The notes under the pieces were generated by a model, which saw only the letters and a program-made list of their open reading frames with translations, did no database searches and had not been told where the DNA came from. The position numbers and the translations under genes are program-made. 64,000 nt of DNA from JAJUJL01 sp041736465 (GTDB lineage: Bacteria > Chloroflexota > Anaerolineae > Anaerolineales > UBA4823): positions 1-64,000 of the forward strand of contig JBGSTO010000706.1 of NCBI GenBank assembly GCA_041736465.1, in the 5' to 3' direction. This document shows, piece after piece, positions 15,936-24,715 of the stretch; positions within the stretch are counted from its first letter, which is position 1; every line of letters starts with the position of its first letter.

Positions 15936-16854
15936 TAACCGACATCCCGCCGAGCCTGCGCCGCAGCAAGTCTTCGACACAGGCAGGGCAAACTGGTGGG
16001 AAGGCGGCGAAAAGGTTAAGATCGGGCAGTCTTTCATCCCCCGAAAAATCGAAAACCCTCTCGACCGGACGAGCCGCCGCCAGAGCGGTCGCCGGTCGCG
16101 CACCCGTACGGATCGAAAACGCGGCCGCTACATTCAAGCGCGCCCTTCTCCTGGCAAACCATACGACCTGGCTTTCGATGCCACCCTGCGCGCCGCTGCC
16201 CCATTTCAACGACAGCGCAGCGAACTGCGCAAACGTGTGGCTTTTGCGGTGCGCTCGTCCGATTACCAGCGCAAGATTCGCATCAAGAAAGCTTCTAACC
16301 TGGTTTTGTTCGTGGTGGATGCCTCCTGGTCGATGGCAGTGGCTGAGCGCATGGCAGCTACCAAGGGCGCGATCCTGTCGCTGCTCACCGATGCATACCA
16401 ACGCCGCGACCGGGTAGGACTGGTTGTTTTCCAGAAAGATCGCGCCACACTGGTGCTGCCGCCTACCAACTCGGTGCACCTGGCGCAGCGCTCCCTGGCA
16501 GACATCCCGGTTGGCGGTAAGACGCCGCTCTCCGCAGGCCTGATCATGGCGCACGAAGTCATCCGTAAAGAACGCATCGTGCATCCGGACATCAATCCAT
16601 TGATCATACTGCTGACCGATGGCGCCGGGAATGTATCGCTTACCAGCCTGCCGCCGCAGGAAGAAGCTCACCGTATCGCCGCTCAAGTTGCCGAGGATGA
16701 AATCCGCAGCGTGGTGATCAATATGGAACACGCCGCTTTTGACCAGGGATTGGCTCAATCTCTGGCTGAGCAGCTCCAGGCGCCCTGCTATACGCTCAAC
16801 GAACTAAAGGCTGAAGCCCTGTATCAAAAGGTGCGCGCAGAGATGGCTGCGTAG
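15904..16854 (+). CDS. Mg/Co-chelatase VWA-domain subunit (C-terminal ChlD half)
   Basis: A 316-residue product if started at GTG 15904, but the frame is also entered by the -1 frameshift site. The first 60 residues are basic and low-complexity, and residues about 130-310 form a von Willebrand A domain with the MIDAS motif DASWSM and the later threonine and aspartate motifs GGKTPL and LLTDG. In ChlD and the medium subunit of cobalt chelatase this domain follows an AAA+ half, exactly the order seen if the two ORFs are fused. It would bridge the ATPase ring to the large chelatase subunit, which is not in this window. Confidence 0.88.
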   Translation: MSPEILPEEDSNRHPAEPAPQQVFDTGRANWWEGGEKVKIGQSFIPRKIENPLDRTSRRQSGRRSRTRTDRKRGRYIQARPSPGKPYDLAFDATLRAAAPFQRQRSELRKRVAFAVRSSDYQRKIRIKKASNLVLFVVDASWSMAVAERMAATKGAILSLLTDAYQRRDRVGLVVFQKDRATLVLPPTNSVHLAQRSLADIPVGGKTPLSAGLIMAHEVIRKERIVHPDINPLIILLTDGAGNVSLTSLPPQEEAHRIAAQVAEDEIRSVVINMEHAAFDQGLAQSLAEQLQAPCYTLNELKAEALYQKVRAEMAA

Positions 16855-16863
16855 GCGAAACAC

Positions 16864-18468
16864 GTGTCTCATCCTGCTCCCCAAGACAGATCGCTTTTGC
16901 TGTCCGTCAATGCCGGAATACAGCTGCGCAGATGGATTTTTATCCTGATGCTGAGCTTCGGGCTGGCTGCCTGCCAGGGCACGCTCGAACCTGCCTCTGG
17001 TGTGCAAACGCCCCCTCCTTCTACGACTGCTGCCTCCTTACCCGAAAAAACTCCGACTACGGAACCTGGCTCGTCGCCCACAATGAGCCCAACGGCATCT
17101 ATTGATGCTTCCCCCTCCGGGTTAGAGACTGCAACGCCGCCGGCAGATGCGTTCCCCGGCATTCAGGGGCCGAGTGCGCAGTACACGCTGACCGCAGTTC
17201 TGAATTACTCCGCTCATTACATTACCGTCGACCAGCAAATCGCCTATACCAATCGATCCAGCGATGTGCTGACAGACCTGCGCTTGATGGTCGAGCCGGC
17301 TTATTACCCGGGATCATTTCGCCTCAATGGCATCACCGTTCGGTCCGGACCGCAAATTGGAGAACCGGTCTGGGATACTGGTCAAATCTCGCTGTCGCTG
17401 CTATCTCCATTGTCGCCAGGTGAAAGTATAACGCTGGCATTGTCGTATGAAATCAACCTGCCGAAGCCGTCGCCATCCGAAGAAACGCGCCCGGTCCCAT
17501 TCGGATACACCGAACGCCAGACCAACCTGGTCGACTGGTACCCATTCATCCCTCCGTACCGGGATGGAAGCGGCTGGTTGGCCAACAAAGCCTATTTTTT
17601 TGGCGAGCACCTGGCATATGAAGCCGCGAATTTCACCGTCAATCTACGCATATCGGATGAGAATTCTTTCCACGTCGTCGCTGCCAGTTCCCAGGCGCAA
17701 GTAGACGGCGAGTGGCGAAGATATCAGATCAACGATGCGCGTGGCTTTGCTTTTTCGGTGAGCACGCAGTACCAGGTAGAAAGCCTGCAAGTAGGAGCCG
17801 TTCAGGTCACCAGCTATACCTTTCCCTTTAATCCAACTGCCGGGGAAGCCGTTTTGGATACCACAGCCAAAGCGGTGGCTTTGTACAGCGAGCTTTTTGG
17901 CCCTTACCCGCATGACACTCTGGCGGTGGTCGAAGCAAACTTCCTGGATGGGATGGAATACGACGGGCTGTACTTTCTGAGTAATGGCTTCTACAATCTC
18001 TACCAGGGCACGCCGGCAGAATACCTGATCGCCATCGCTGCGCACGAGACCGCTCACCAGTGGTTTTACGGGCTGGTGGGCAACGATCAGGGAAATGAAC
18101 CCTGGTTGGATGAGGCCTTATGCACCTACAGCGAACGCCTGTTTTTTGAGCGCTACTACCCGGAAGCCCTGGACTGGTGGTGGACTTACCGCATAAACTA
18201 CTACCAACCGCGCGGCAGCGTGGATGGTAGCATCTATAATCCGGGGGGGTACCGGTCTTACCGGGATGCAGTCTATCTCAATGGGGCTGTCTTCATGGAA
18301 GAGCTGCGGAAGACCATTGGCGAGCAGGCATTCCGTTCTTTTTTACGCGACTACGTAGATCAGAATCGAAATAAGATTGCTACCGGTGAAGATTTTTTTG
18401 ACCTGTTGAAGCAGTACACAACGGTAGACCTGAGCGAGATCAAAGCGCGCTTCTTTTCAGCGCCTTAA
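16864..18468 (+). CDS. M1-family zinc aminopeptidase, lipoprotein
   Basis: A 534-residue protein with a lipoprotein signal peptide, positively charged RR before a hydrophobic run and lipobox LAAC at C37. A Thr/Pro-rich linker follows to about residue 100. The catalytic region has the zinc motif HETAH (H394, H398) with E417 as third ligand, as in M1 aminopeptidases, although the exopeptidase GXMEN loop appears as DGMEYDG. It probably cleaves peptides at the outer face of the membrane. The GTG start at 16864 has no good Shine-Dalgarno, so initiation may lie slightly downstream. Confidence 0.88.
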   Translation: MSHPAPQDRSLLLSVNAGIQLRRWIFILMLSFGLAACQGTLEPASGVQTPPPSTTAASLPEKTPTTEPGSSPTMSPTASIDASPSGLETATPPADAFPGIQGPSAQYTLTAVLNYSAHYITVDQQIAYTNRSSDVLTDLRLMVEPAYYPGSFRLNGITVRSGPQIGEPVWDTGQISLSLLSPLSPGESITLALSYEINLPKPSPSEETRPVPFGYTERQTNLVDWYPFIPPYRDGSGWLANKAYFFGEHLAYEAANFTVNLRISDENSFHVVAASSQAQVDGEWRRYQINDARGFAFSVSTQYQVESLQVGAVQVTSYTFPFNPTAGEAVLDTTAKAVALYSELFGPYPHDTLAVVEANFLDGMEYDGLYFLSNGFYNLYQGTPAEYLIAIAAHETAHQWFYGLVGNDQGNEPWLDEALCTYSERLFFERYYPEALDWWWTYRINYYQPRGSVDGSIYNPGGYRSYRDAVYLNGAVFMEELRKTIGEQAFRSFLRDYVDQNRNKIATGEDFFDLLKQYTTVDLSEIKARFFSAP

Positions 18469-18479
18469 GGGCTGCACTT

Positions 18480-18900
18480 AATGATGGTTTATTTAACTCA
18501 TTGATATTTAAAGAGTTAATATATCGTAGTATTCGTAGGGGGTGTGGATATGTGGAGAACCTTGTTTTCAGTCAAATTCACCCTCAGTGATATGGGAAGC
18601 AGCAGCAGTACACCCCACATTTACGGTTAAGGAGGTGTGTTTTTATCCCCAGGCGGAACGGGATGAAACGCGAGAAAGATTGGTGAGAATCGCCATCCCA
18701 CACAGGAGCGCGGCTATATCGGGGAAGGGAAAAAAGACCCCCCATATATGGGGGTGGGCGGGCAGGTCATTTTTAGCACAAAATAGCCAGTTTTCCCCAG
18801 ATTAGAGGATTTATCCACAGTTTTTCGCGAGTTATCCACATCTGGCGGTGTGCGGGGGGACTTTCGGGTGTTTTTCTTAACCCTATATATGGGGGTATCC
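18480..18900. other. DnaA-box cluster with AT-rich segment (candidate replication origin)
   Basis: This 550-bp gene-free region holds two perfect DnaA boxes TTATCCACA at 18811-18819 and 18832-18840. One-mismatch boxes lie at 18643-18651 (TTATCCCCA) and, on the other strand, at 18543-18551 and 18551-18559, with a weaker one at 18791. An AT-rich stretch at 18480-18535 could act as unwinding element. Two motifs of the form CCC(N)ATATATGGGG at 18739 and 18881 flank the perfect boxes. dnaA and dnaN are not adjacent and gene orientation does not diverge here, so the origin call is tentative. Confidence 0.5.
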
Positions 18901-18944
18901 TTGTCACATATAGATCGCCTATCGATAGTGTATGTGTTCAATTC

Positions 18945-18973
18945 TTGACGAGATTATTTTTCCGGTTTATGAT
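18945..18973 (+). promoter_or_regulatory. Promoter of the ArsR-family regulator
   Basis: TTGACG (18945-18950) and TATGAT (18968-18973) are separated by 17 bp. The -10 box runs directly into the palindromic operators. Confidence 0.75.
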
Positions 18974-19004
18974 TAGATAATTGTCTAATTAGATATATAT
19001 CTAA
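18973..19004. promoter_or_regulatory. Two abutting 16-bp palindromic operators
   Basis: TTAGATAATTGTCTAA (one mismatch from perfect symmetry) is followed without gap by the perfect palindrome TTAGATATATATCTAA. They cover the transcription start between the -10 box and the ATG at 19019, so a bound dimeric repressor would block the promoter. The shape and size match ArsR/SmtB operators. Confidence 0.75.
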
Positions 19005-19018
19005 CCGATCGAGGTCGC

Positions 19019-20089
19019 ATGCGAGACGTAGAGATAAAGAAAACCTGGGATACAGGCAGCGCATATGATTTCTTTGCCAGCTTGCTCGTGCTGCATGACC
19101 CTGGCTTATTCGGCCTGCGCGCCTCGTGGGCTGCTGGCGTCCGGTCGCGTTTGCAGCTGGATGAGCGCCAGTTACTGGACGATTTGATTCCAACGATCGG
19201 AGTACCGATAGCGTGGATTCTGTCGCTCCCAAATTCGCGCGACGCTTCTGCTGCTCTTTCGGCGTTGCAGCAAATCTCACCTTCGGAACGCATGTTCAAA
19301 CTCAGCAATCTTCTTCGCCTGGATAGCCGGCTAACCCAGCGGTTAAACGCCATAGCAGCGGCAGGAAAGTGGCAGGCAGAAGACCTGGATGCCCTGAAAG
19401 ACGCCTTTGGCACGCATAAGGCGCCTAAAGAACGGTATCTAAAAACCTATTTGCAAGCCTGCGTGCACCCAGAAATCACCGGCGAACGCCTGCTTGGCGC
19501 TTTGCAGTCTTACTATCAAAATTTCTTTACGGAAGAGGAAAGACATCTTCTGCCGCTTCTGGAACAAGGGCTGGCGCAGGCGCAGTCAAAAGCCGAGCAG
19601 ATGAACGTTCAAGATTTGATGGTTGACCTATCCCAGGGCGTTCACCCGGCGCTGCCCGCAAAGGTATCCACCGTGATCTTCATCCCCTCGGTCTGGATCA
19701 CGCCCTACGTCATCATTCACGAATTCCCGGACAGCCGCCTGGGGTTCCTGTTTGGAGCACGCCCCGACCATGTCTCCCTGGTACCGGGTGATGCAATCCC
19801 GGATGCTACACTGCGGGTGCTTAAAGCTCTGGCGGATCCGACGCGGCTAAGGATGCTGCGCTACCTGGGGGAGCAGTCTTTCACGGTAGCGGAGCTGTCG
19901 CGAAAACTGCGCCTGCGCCCACCGACCGTTGTTCACCATTTCAACATTCTGCGCCTGGCTGGTTTGGTGCACATTGCTTTGCAAGAGAGCAGTGAGCGGC
20001 GCTACAGCCTGCGCCGCGAAGGGATCCCCGTGGCATTCGAAAGCCTGGAGCAGTTCCTGCAGCCAGGAGAACCCGGGAAAGGGACTTAA
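19019..20089 (+). CDS. ArsR-family transcriptional regulator with long N-terminal domain
   Basis: A 356-residue protein. Residues about 265-340 form a winged helix of the ArsR type (LADPTRLRMLRYL, then FTVAELSRKLRLRPPTVVHHF). The first 250 residues are helical and resemble the DUF5937-type N-terminal region found in some actinobacterial and Chloroflexi ArsR proteins; their ligand is unknown. Start ATG 19019 follows GAGG. The next gene, six bases downstream, is an MFS pump, so this is likely a local repressor of that pump and of itself through the palindromes just upstream. Confidence 0.82.
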   Translation: MRDVEIKKTWDTGSAYDFFASLLVLHDPGLFGLRASWAAGVRSRLQLDERQLLDDLIPTIGVPIAWILSLPNSRDASAALSALQQISPSERMFKLSNLLRLDSRLTQRLNAIAAAGKWQAEDLDALKDAFGTHKAPKERYLKTYLQACVHPEITGERLLGALQSYYQNFFTEEERHLLPLLEQGLAQAQSKAEQMNVQDLMVDLSQGVHPALPAKVSTVIFIPSVWITPYVIIHEFPDSRLGFLFGARPDHVSLVPGDAIPDATLRVLKALADPTRLRMLRYLGEQSFTVAELSRKLRLRPPTVVHHFNILRLAGLVHIALQESSERRYSLRREGIPVAFESLEQFLQPGEPGKGT

Positions 20090-20094
20090 CTACT

Positions 20095-21381
20095 ATGGCT
20101 TTTTCTGTGCTGGAATCTACGCAGCGGGTGGCCTGCAATTATGCTGCCCAGGTGCGTGCATTTAAGCCCAACGCCCGGCTCTACCTGGTCAATGTAATCA
20201 TTGCAGGGGCAGCCATGGGTGTCTTCCGCTTATTGTTTAATTTTTATGTCCTCAGCCTGGGTTTTGATCAGGCACTGCTGGGTAATCTGATTACCGCAAG
20301 CAGCCTGACGGCGCTGCTAGCGGCCTTACCCATGGGCTACCTGGCAGATGTCATCGGGCGCAAGCGATCCCTGCTGATTTCGGCCGGGCTGGTCAGCGCG
20401 TCTATCCTGGCAATGGTTATCTGGCCCTTCGCCTGGATGTTCCTGGCGATGAATGTTGTATCCGGCCTGGCGCAGAGCCTGGCTGCCGTATCCATGGCGC
20501 CATTCTTGATGGAAAACAGCGACGAGCGCGAGCGCACCTACCTGTTCAGCTTCAGCTCGGGACTGCAAATGGCAATGGCATCCCTGGGCAACTGGGTGGG
20601 CGGGTACCTGCCCGGATGGGCTGCCGCGGCGAAGAATGTCTCCCCCACCAGCAGCGGTGCGTATGCTGGCGCTTTATGGGTCATCGCCGTGGTGTACATC
20701 GCCAGCATGCTGCCGCTCGTGTTTTTGCGCTCCTCCGACCGGCGAGGCGCCGACAGCTCGATCTTTGCTCCATTGAGCTATGCCAGGAATCAACCCGTCC
20801 TGCTTGGCAAGCTCATTTTGCCGATGCTGGTGACATCGATCGGCGCCGGGTTGATCATGCCCTTTATGAACGTTTTTTTTCGTGTGGTATATCACCAACC
20901 GGACCCTGTCATCGGCGGTTTGTTCGCCTGGGGATCGCTGGCGATGGGGTTGGGGCTGTTGGCTGCCCCTCCACTGGCGGAGAGAATGGGCAAGATCCAG
21001 CTGGTGGTGATCACCCAGGGGTTATCCATTCCGTTTCTCATCCTGTTGGGTTTTGCCCCCTGGTTTTGGGTTAGCGCTGCGGCATATTATATCCGGGTGG
21101 CATTGATGAATATGAGCGGGCCGGTTTACCAGACTTTTGTGATGGAGCATGTCGAGCCGGAGTCGCGCGCGATGGTTGCCAGCCTGGTGAGCATGGCGTG
21201 GAACTTCGGCTGGGCCTTCACCCCAACCATCAGCGGCTGGATGCAGGTGCAGTATGGTTTCGGGCTGCCATTCTTGGGCACGATTATCCTGTATATTATC
21301 TCCGTCGGACTGTACTGGGGCTTCTTCTGGCGCAAGCGCAAACAACCCCTGGCGGCTGTAATGCCCGGTGTTGGGGTCTAA
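20095..21381 (+). CDS. Major facilitator superfamily transporter
   Basis: A 428-residue membrane protein with about twelve hydrophobic segments and the MFS loop motif GYLADVIGRKRSLL between helices 2 and 3. It is encoded with the ArsR-family regulator in an apparent two-gene operon, which suggests an inducible exporter of an inhibitory compound. The substrate cannot be predicted. The first 20 residues are hydrophilic and precede helix 1. Confidence 0.88.
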   Translation: MAFSVLESTQRVACNYAAQVRAFKPNARLYLVNVIIAGAAMGVFRLLFNFYVLSLGFDQALLGNLITASSLTALLAALPMGYLADVIGRKRSLLISAGLVSASILAMVIWPFAWMFLAMNVVSGLAQSLAAVSMAPFLMENSDERERTYLFSFSSGLQMAMASLGNWVGGYLPGWAAAAKNVSPTSSGAYAGALWVIAVVYIASMLPLVFLRSSDRRGADSSIFAPLSYARNQPVLLGKLILPMLVTSIGAGLIMPFMNVFFRVVYHQPDPVIGGLFAWGSLAMGLGLLAAPPLAERMGKIQLVVITQGLSIPFLILLGFAPWFWVSAAAYYIRVALMNMSGPVYQTFVMEHVEPESRAMVASLVSMAWNFGWAFTPTISGWMQVQYGFGLPFLGTIILYIISVGLYWGFFWRKRKQPLAAVMPGVGV

Positions 21382-21532
21382 AAAGCAAATCTCAATTTCC
21401 CCTCCTTGATTGGTGCGCCTATCCCGATGGAAACACAGGGATAGGCGCACGCATTTGTGCAACCATTGATGCGTTTGTGCATCTAATAGCTTGTATTAGC
21501 AATCAATACCATCGTTCGGAGGTAATTTACCC

Positions 21533-21934
21533 ATGGATATGATCATCGATTTCCCCGGCGGAGCACGCGTAGATGCGCATTTCGGCCCGTTCACCGTCCA
21601 AACAGACCAGCCGCCAGCGGCGACCGCCCCAACGCCATTTGCCACGTTTTTGGCTTCCATCGGCACCTGCGCCGGCATCTACGTGCTCGGTTTCTGCCAG
21701 CAGCGCGGCCTGCCAGCGGAGGGCATTCGCATCGTCCAGCGCATGCACAGCAATATGCTCACCGGAATGATCGGCAAGATAGAGTTGGAAATCCAGGCGC
21801 CCGCAACCTTTCCTGAAAAGTACCTGCCGGCGCTGATTCGTGCGGCTGAATTGTGCGCAGTGAAGAAGCACTTCGAGCAGCCGCCGCAGTTTGAAATCAC
21901 CACTCAGGTGATGGACAAGATCGCTGTACGCTAA
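21533..21934 (+). CDS. OsmC-family protein (cysteine form)
   Basis: A 133-residue protein with the OsmC fold motifs: TPFATFLASIGTCAGIYVL with the first cysteine, and AAELCAVKKHFEQPP with the second. It is short for the family (usually 135-160) but keeps both redox cysteines, so it probably acts on hydroperoxides or activated thiols. GGAGG lies 10 bases before ATG 21533; the second ATG at 21539 is a possible start. It contrasts with the UGA-containing OsmC gene at 2 kb and belongs to a different subfamily. Confidence 0.82.
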   Translation: MDMIIDFPGGARVDAHFGPFTVQTDQPPAATAPTPFATFLASIGTCAGIYVLGFCQQRGLPAEGIRIVQRMHSNMLTGMIGKIELEIQAPATFPEKYLPALIRAAELCAVKKHFEQPPQFEITTQVMDKIAVR

Positions 21935-21955
21935 AAATCGCGGTTCGTTAAAACA

Positions 21956-21985
21956 AAAGAGGCTGGTGCAAATGCCAGCCTCTTT
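21956..21985. terminator. Bidirectional terminator between osmC-like gene and glgC
   Basis: AAAGAGGCTGG and CCAGCCTCTTT form an 11-bp stem with an 8-nt loop between two convergent genes; A and T tracts flank both sides. Confidence 0.87.
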
Positions 21986-21990
21986 CAGGT

Positions 21991-23250
21991 TTAATCCGGA
22001 CCGATGTAGGTGCCGGGGTGAAGCAGCGTGCTCTTCGGCACCACCACGATCCCATCCTGGACAGCCCAGCTGCCGGTATCCAGCTCTGTTCCCTGGGGGA
22101 ATGGCTTGATGACCACGCCTTCGCCGATGCGAACGTTCTTATCAATAATTGCGCCTTCGATCACGCAGTTTTTCCCGACCCCTATGGGGATTCCGGAGGC
22201 GTGCAAGGTCTGCGGGGTGTCGTAGTAATCTGCGCCCATCAGGTAGGTTTTGCTCATGCGCACGTCGTCGGCGATCTGGCTGCGCAGGCCAATCACGCAG
22301 TCGCTGATCTCGGCGCGGTGGATTTTGCAGCCATCTGCCAGGAGCACATTGTGGAGCGTGGCGCCATCGATAACGGATCCGGGCAGGTAGCGGGGGCGAG
22401 TGTAGATCGGGCGCACCGGATCGTAGAAATTGAAGGGTGAGTCTGGTTGAGCCAGGCGTAAATTGGTCTCGTAAAAAGAGCGCATGGTCCCAATGTCTTC
22501 CCAATAGCCATCGAAATCGAAACCGGCAACGTTATGGGTGTGAATTGCGTTGGGGATGATCTGCCCGCCGAAGTCCTCCTGGGTAGTTTCTTCCAGTAAG
22601 TCGATCAGCACATCGGTATTGAAGATGTAGATGCCCATAGATCCCAGGTAGGGGAACTCTGGATCTTCCCGGCTTACAAACTGCGCCAGCACATCGGGAT
22701 CGCGGGGTTTTTCGACAAAGGCAGCAATGCGGTAGTCGGGATTGCGCTTGAGCAGCCCGAAGCGGAAAGCCTCCTGTGCAGCTACCGGTTGAACTGCCAC
22801 GGTGATATCCGCATGATGCTCCCAGTGGAATTCTGCCATCAATCCGTAATCCATACGGTATAGATGGTCGCCGGCCAGGATGAGCACATATGGCGCCCCG
22901 GTTGCTTTGATCTCGAACAGCTGCTTGCGCACCGCATCTGCCGTGCCCTGGTACCAGTCTGCGCTGCGAGGGGTTTGCTCAGCTGCCAGGATCTGCACCC
23001 AGCCGCGGTGGAAATCGTCGAAGGTATAGGTCTGAGTGATGTGGCGGTGCAGCGACACCGAGTTGAACTGCGTCAATACCGCAATGCGGTTGATGCTGGA
23101 ATTGATGCAGTTGCTGATAGGTACATCGATCAGGCGGTATTTCCCGGCGATGGGCACTGCCGGTTTTGCTCGTTGGCGGGTAAGCGGGTACAGGCGTTTT
23201 CCAACCCCACCTCCCAGGATGACAGCCAGAACTTCATTCAGCGATGGCAT
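21991..23250 (-). CDS. glgC: Glucose-1-phosphate adenylyltransferase
   Basis: A 419-residue nucleotidyltransferase with N-terminal GGGVGKRLYPLT, the substrate motifs AKPAVPIAGKYRLID, GTADAVRKQ and VLILAGDHLYRMDY, and FVEKPRDP. The C-terminal third is a left-handed beta-helix with hexapeptide-like repeats. It makes ADP-glucose for glycogen synthesis. ATG 23250 follows GGAGGTAAGCT. Length and motifs match bacterial GlgC; it is not in a glycogen operon here, since its neighbours are a tRNA gene and ychF. Confidence 0.95.
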   Translation of the reverse strand: MPSLNEVLAVILGGGVGKRLYPLTRQRAKPAVPIAGKYRLIDVPISNCINSSINRIAVLTQFNSVSLHRHITQTYTFDDFHRGWVQILAAEQTPRSADWYQGTADAVRKQLFEIKATGAPYVLILAGDHLYRMDYGLMAEFHWEHHADITVAVQPVAAQEAFRFGLLKRNPDYRIAAFVEKPRDPDVLAQFVSREDPEFPYLGSMGIYIFNTDVLIDLLEETTQEDFGGQIIPNAIHTHNVAGFDFDGYWEDIGTMRSFYETNLRLAQPDSPFNFYDPVRPIYTRPRYLPGSVIDGATLHNVLLADGCKIHRAEISDCVIGLRSQIADDVRMSKTYLMGADYYDTPQTLHASGIPIGVGKNCVIEGAIIDKNVRIGEGVVIKPFPQGTELDTGSWAVQDGIVVVPKSTLLHPGTYIGPD

Positions 23251-23397
23251 AGCTTACCTCCGGATGAACATATCGTGAAAGAGCAGCGTTTCAGATAATG
23301 ATGGATTCAGCAATCACGGCAAAATAAGACACTCTCCGGGAATAGCCCCGGAGAGCGTGTGCTATAATCCCTTTTTGCCGATGATTGGGACTGTCTG

Positions 23398-23479
23398 TGC
23401 CGAAGGTGGGAATCGAACCCACACTCCCGAAGGAACACGATTTTGAGTCGTGCGCGTCTGCCTATTCCGCCACTCCGGC
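23398..23479 (-). tRNA. tRNA-Leu (anticodon CAA)
   Basis: The 7-bp acceptor stem is GCCGGAG/CTTCGGC and the anticodon arm is CACGA-CTCAAAA-TCGTG, giving anticodon CAA. A long variable arm typical of class II tRNAs and a T arm with GGTTCGATTCC follow. No 3' CCA is encoded. It is read on the minus strand and reads UUG codons. Confidence 0.96.
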
Positions 23480-23582
23480 TCACTGGGCGATTGCCTCCAC
23501 TCAAGTATAACGAAAGTTAGTAGCAGGGTCAAGATCATGGTCGATACCAAAATATTCAAGCTCAGGGCCTGGGGAGAATAGC

Positions 23583-24653
23583 ATGCGATTAGGCATTATA
23601 GGGTTACCACAATCAGGGAAAACGACCGTCTTTAACGCCCTTACTCGGGGAGATCAGCCTGTCAACATGAGCGGCGGGCGCATCGAAGTCCACACAGCCG
23701 TTGTGGATGTGCCGGACGGGCGCGTCGACCAGCTCTCGAACCTGTTCAAGCCCAAGAAGACCATCTATGCCAAGGTCACCTATGCCGATATCGCTGGTCT
23801 GGAAGGGAGCGCCAGCAAGAGCGGAATCTCCGGACAGTTGTTGAACCAGCTCTCCCAGATGGATGGCTTTGTGCACGTGGTGCGCTGTTTCGAAAATCCA
23901 AATGTATCCCATCCTGCAGGCAGCGTCGACCCGCGGCGCGATATTGCCGCCATGGATGCGGAGCTGCTGCTCAACGATCTGATCGCCGTGGAACGGAAAC
24001 TGGAAAAGCTGGGAGAAGAGCGCAAGAAGGGCGCCGGGCGCGATCGCGCCCTGATCGAGCGGGAGCTGGATCTCTTCAACCGGTTTCACACGCACCTGGC
24101 AGCCGATCACCTGCTGCGTGAGATGGAGATTTCTGCAGATGAATGGAAAGTGATCTCCGGTTTTGGATTCCTCTCGCAAAAACCCATGCTGCTGCTGCTC
24201 AACCTTTCTGATGGGCAGCCCGCTCCTGCGATTGACTATCCTCACCGGCACAGTGCGGTGATTGGTCTGCAGGGACGCCTGGAAATGGAATTGGCCCAGT
24301 TGTCCACTGCAGATGCCGAGATGTTCATGGCAGAATACGGCATCGAGGAACTGGGGTTATCCAAGGTGATCGGTTTATCGTATGATTTGCTTGGACTGCA
24401 ATCTTTTTTCACCGTTGGGGCAGATGAGGTGCGCGCCTGGACAATTCAGCGCGGTACTCCCGCCCTGGAAGCCGCAGGCGTCATCCATACCGACCTGCAG
24501 AAAGGCTTCATTCGCGCAGAAGTGGTTACCTACGAAGACTTGCTCAGCCTGGGAGGCTTGAACGAAGCGCGCTCCAAAGGCAAACTACGCCTGGAAGGAA
24601 AAGAATATATCCTCCGCGACGGCGAGATCATGCACGTCCGATTTAACCTGTAG
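23583..24653 (+). CDS. ychF: Obg-family GTPase/ATPase YchF
   Basis: A 356-residue P-loop protein with the YchF-specific Walker A GLPQSGKTT at residues 7-15, G3 motif DIAGLEGSASKSG and a C-terminal TGS domain ending in DGEIMHVRFNL. The G4 position reads LNLSDG rather than NKXD, as expected for YchF, which prefers ATP. It is a ribosome-associated stress-response protein. It starts at ATG 23583, close to the divergent tRNA-Leu gene. Confidence 0.94.
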   Translation: MRLGIIGLPQSGKTTVFNALTRGDQPVNMSGGRIEVHTAVVDVPDGRVDQLSNLFKPKKTIYAKVTYADIAGLEGSASKSGISGQLLNQLSQMDGFVHVVRCFENPNVSHPAGSVDPRRDIAAMDAELLLNDLIAVERKLEKLGEERKKGAGRDRALIERELDLFNRFHTHLAADHLLREMEISADEWKVISGFGFLSQKPMLLLLNLSDGQPAPAIDYPHRHSAVIGLQGRLEMELAQLSTADAEMFMAEYGIEELGLSKVIGLSYDLLGLQSFFTVGADEVRAWTIQRGTPALEAAGVIHTDLQKGFIRAEVVTYEDLLSLGGLNEARSKGKLRLEGKEYILRDGEIMHVRFNL

Positions 24654-24715
24654 CGGCATCAGGTATAATTTCCAAACACATAATTCCCCTGCCGGAGAAA
24701 GACGAGATACCCACT

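Noticed and set aside
18542..18805. An 87-codon open frame inside the DnaA-box region
   Set aside because: No similarity to a known protein, no proper ribosome binding site, and it overlaps several DnaA boxes.
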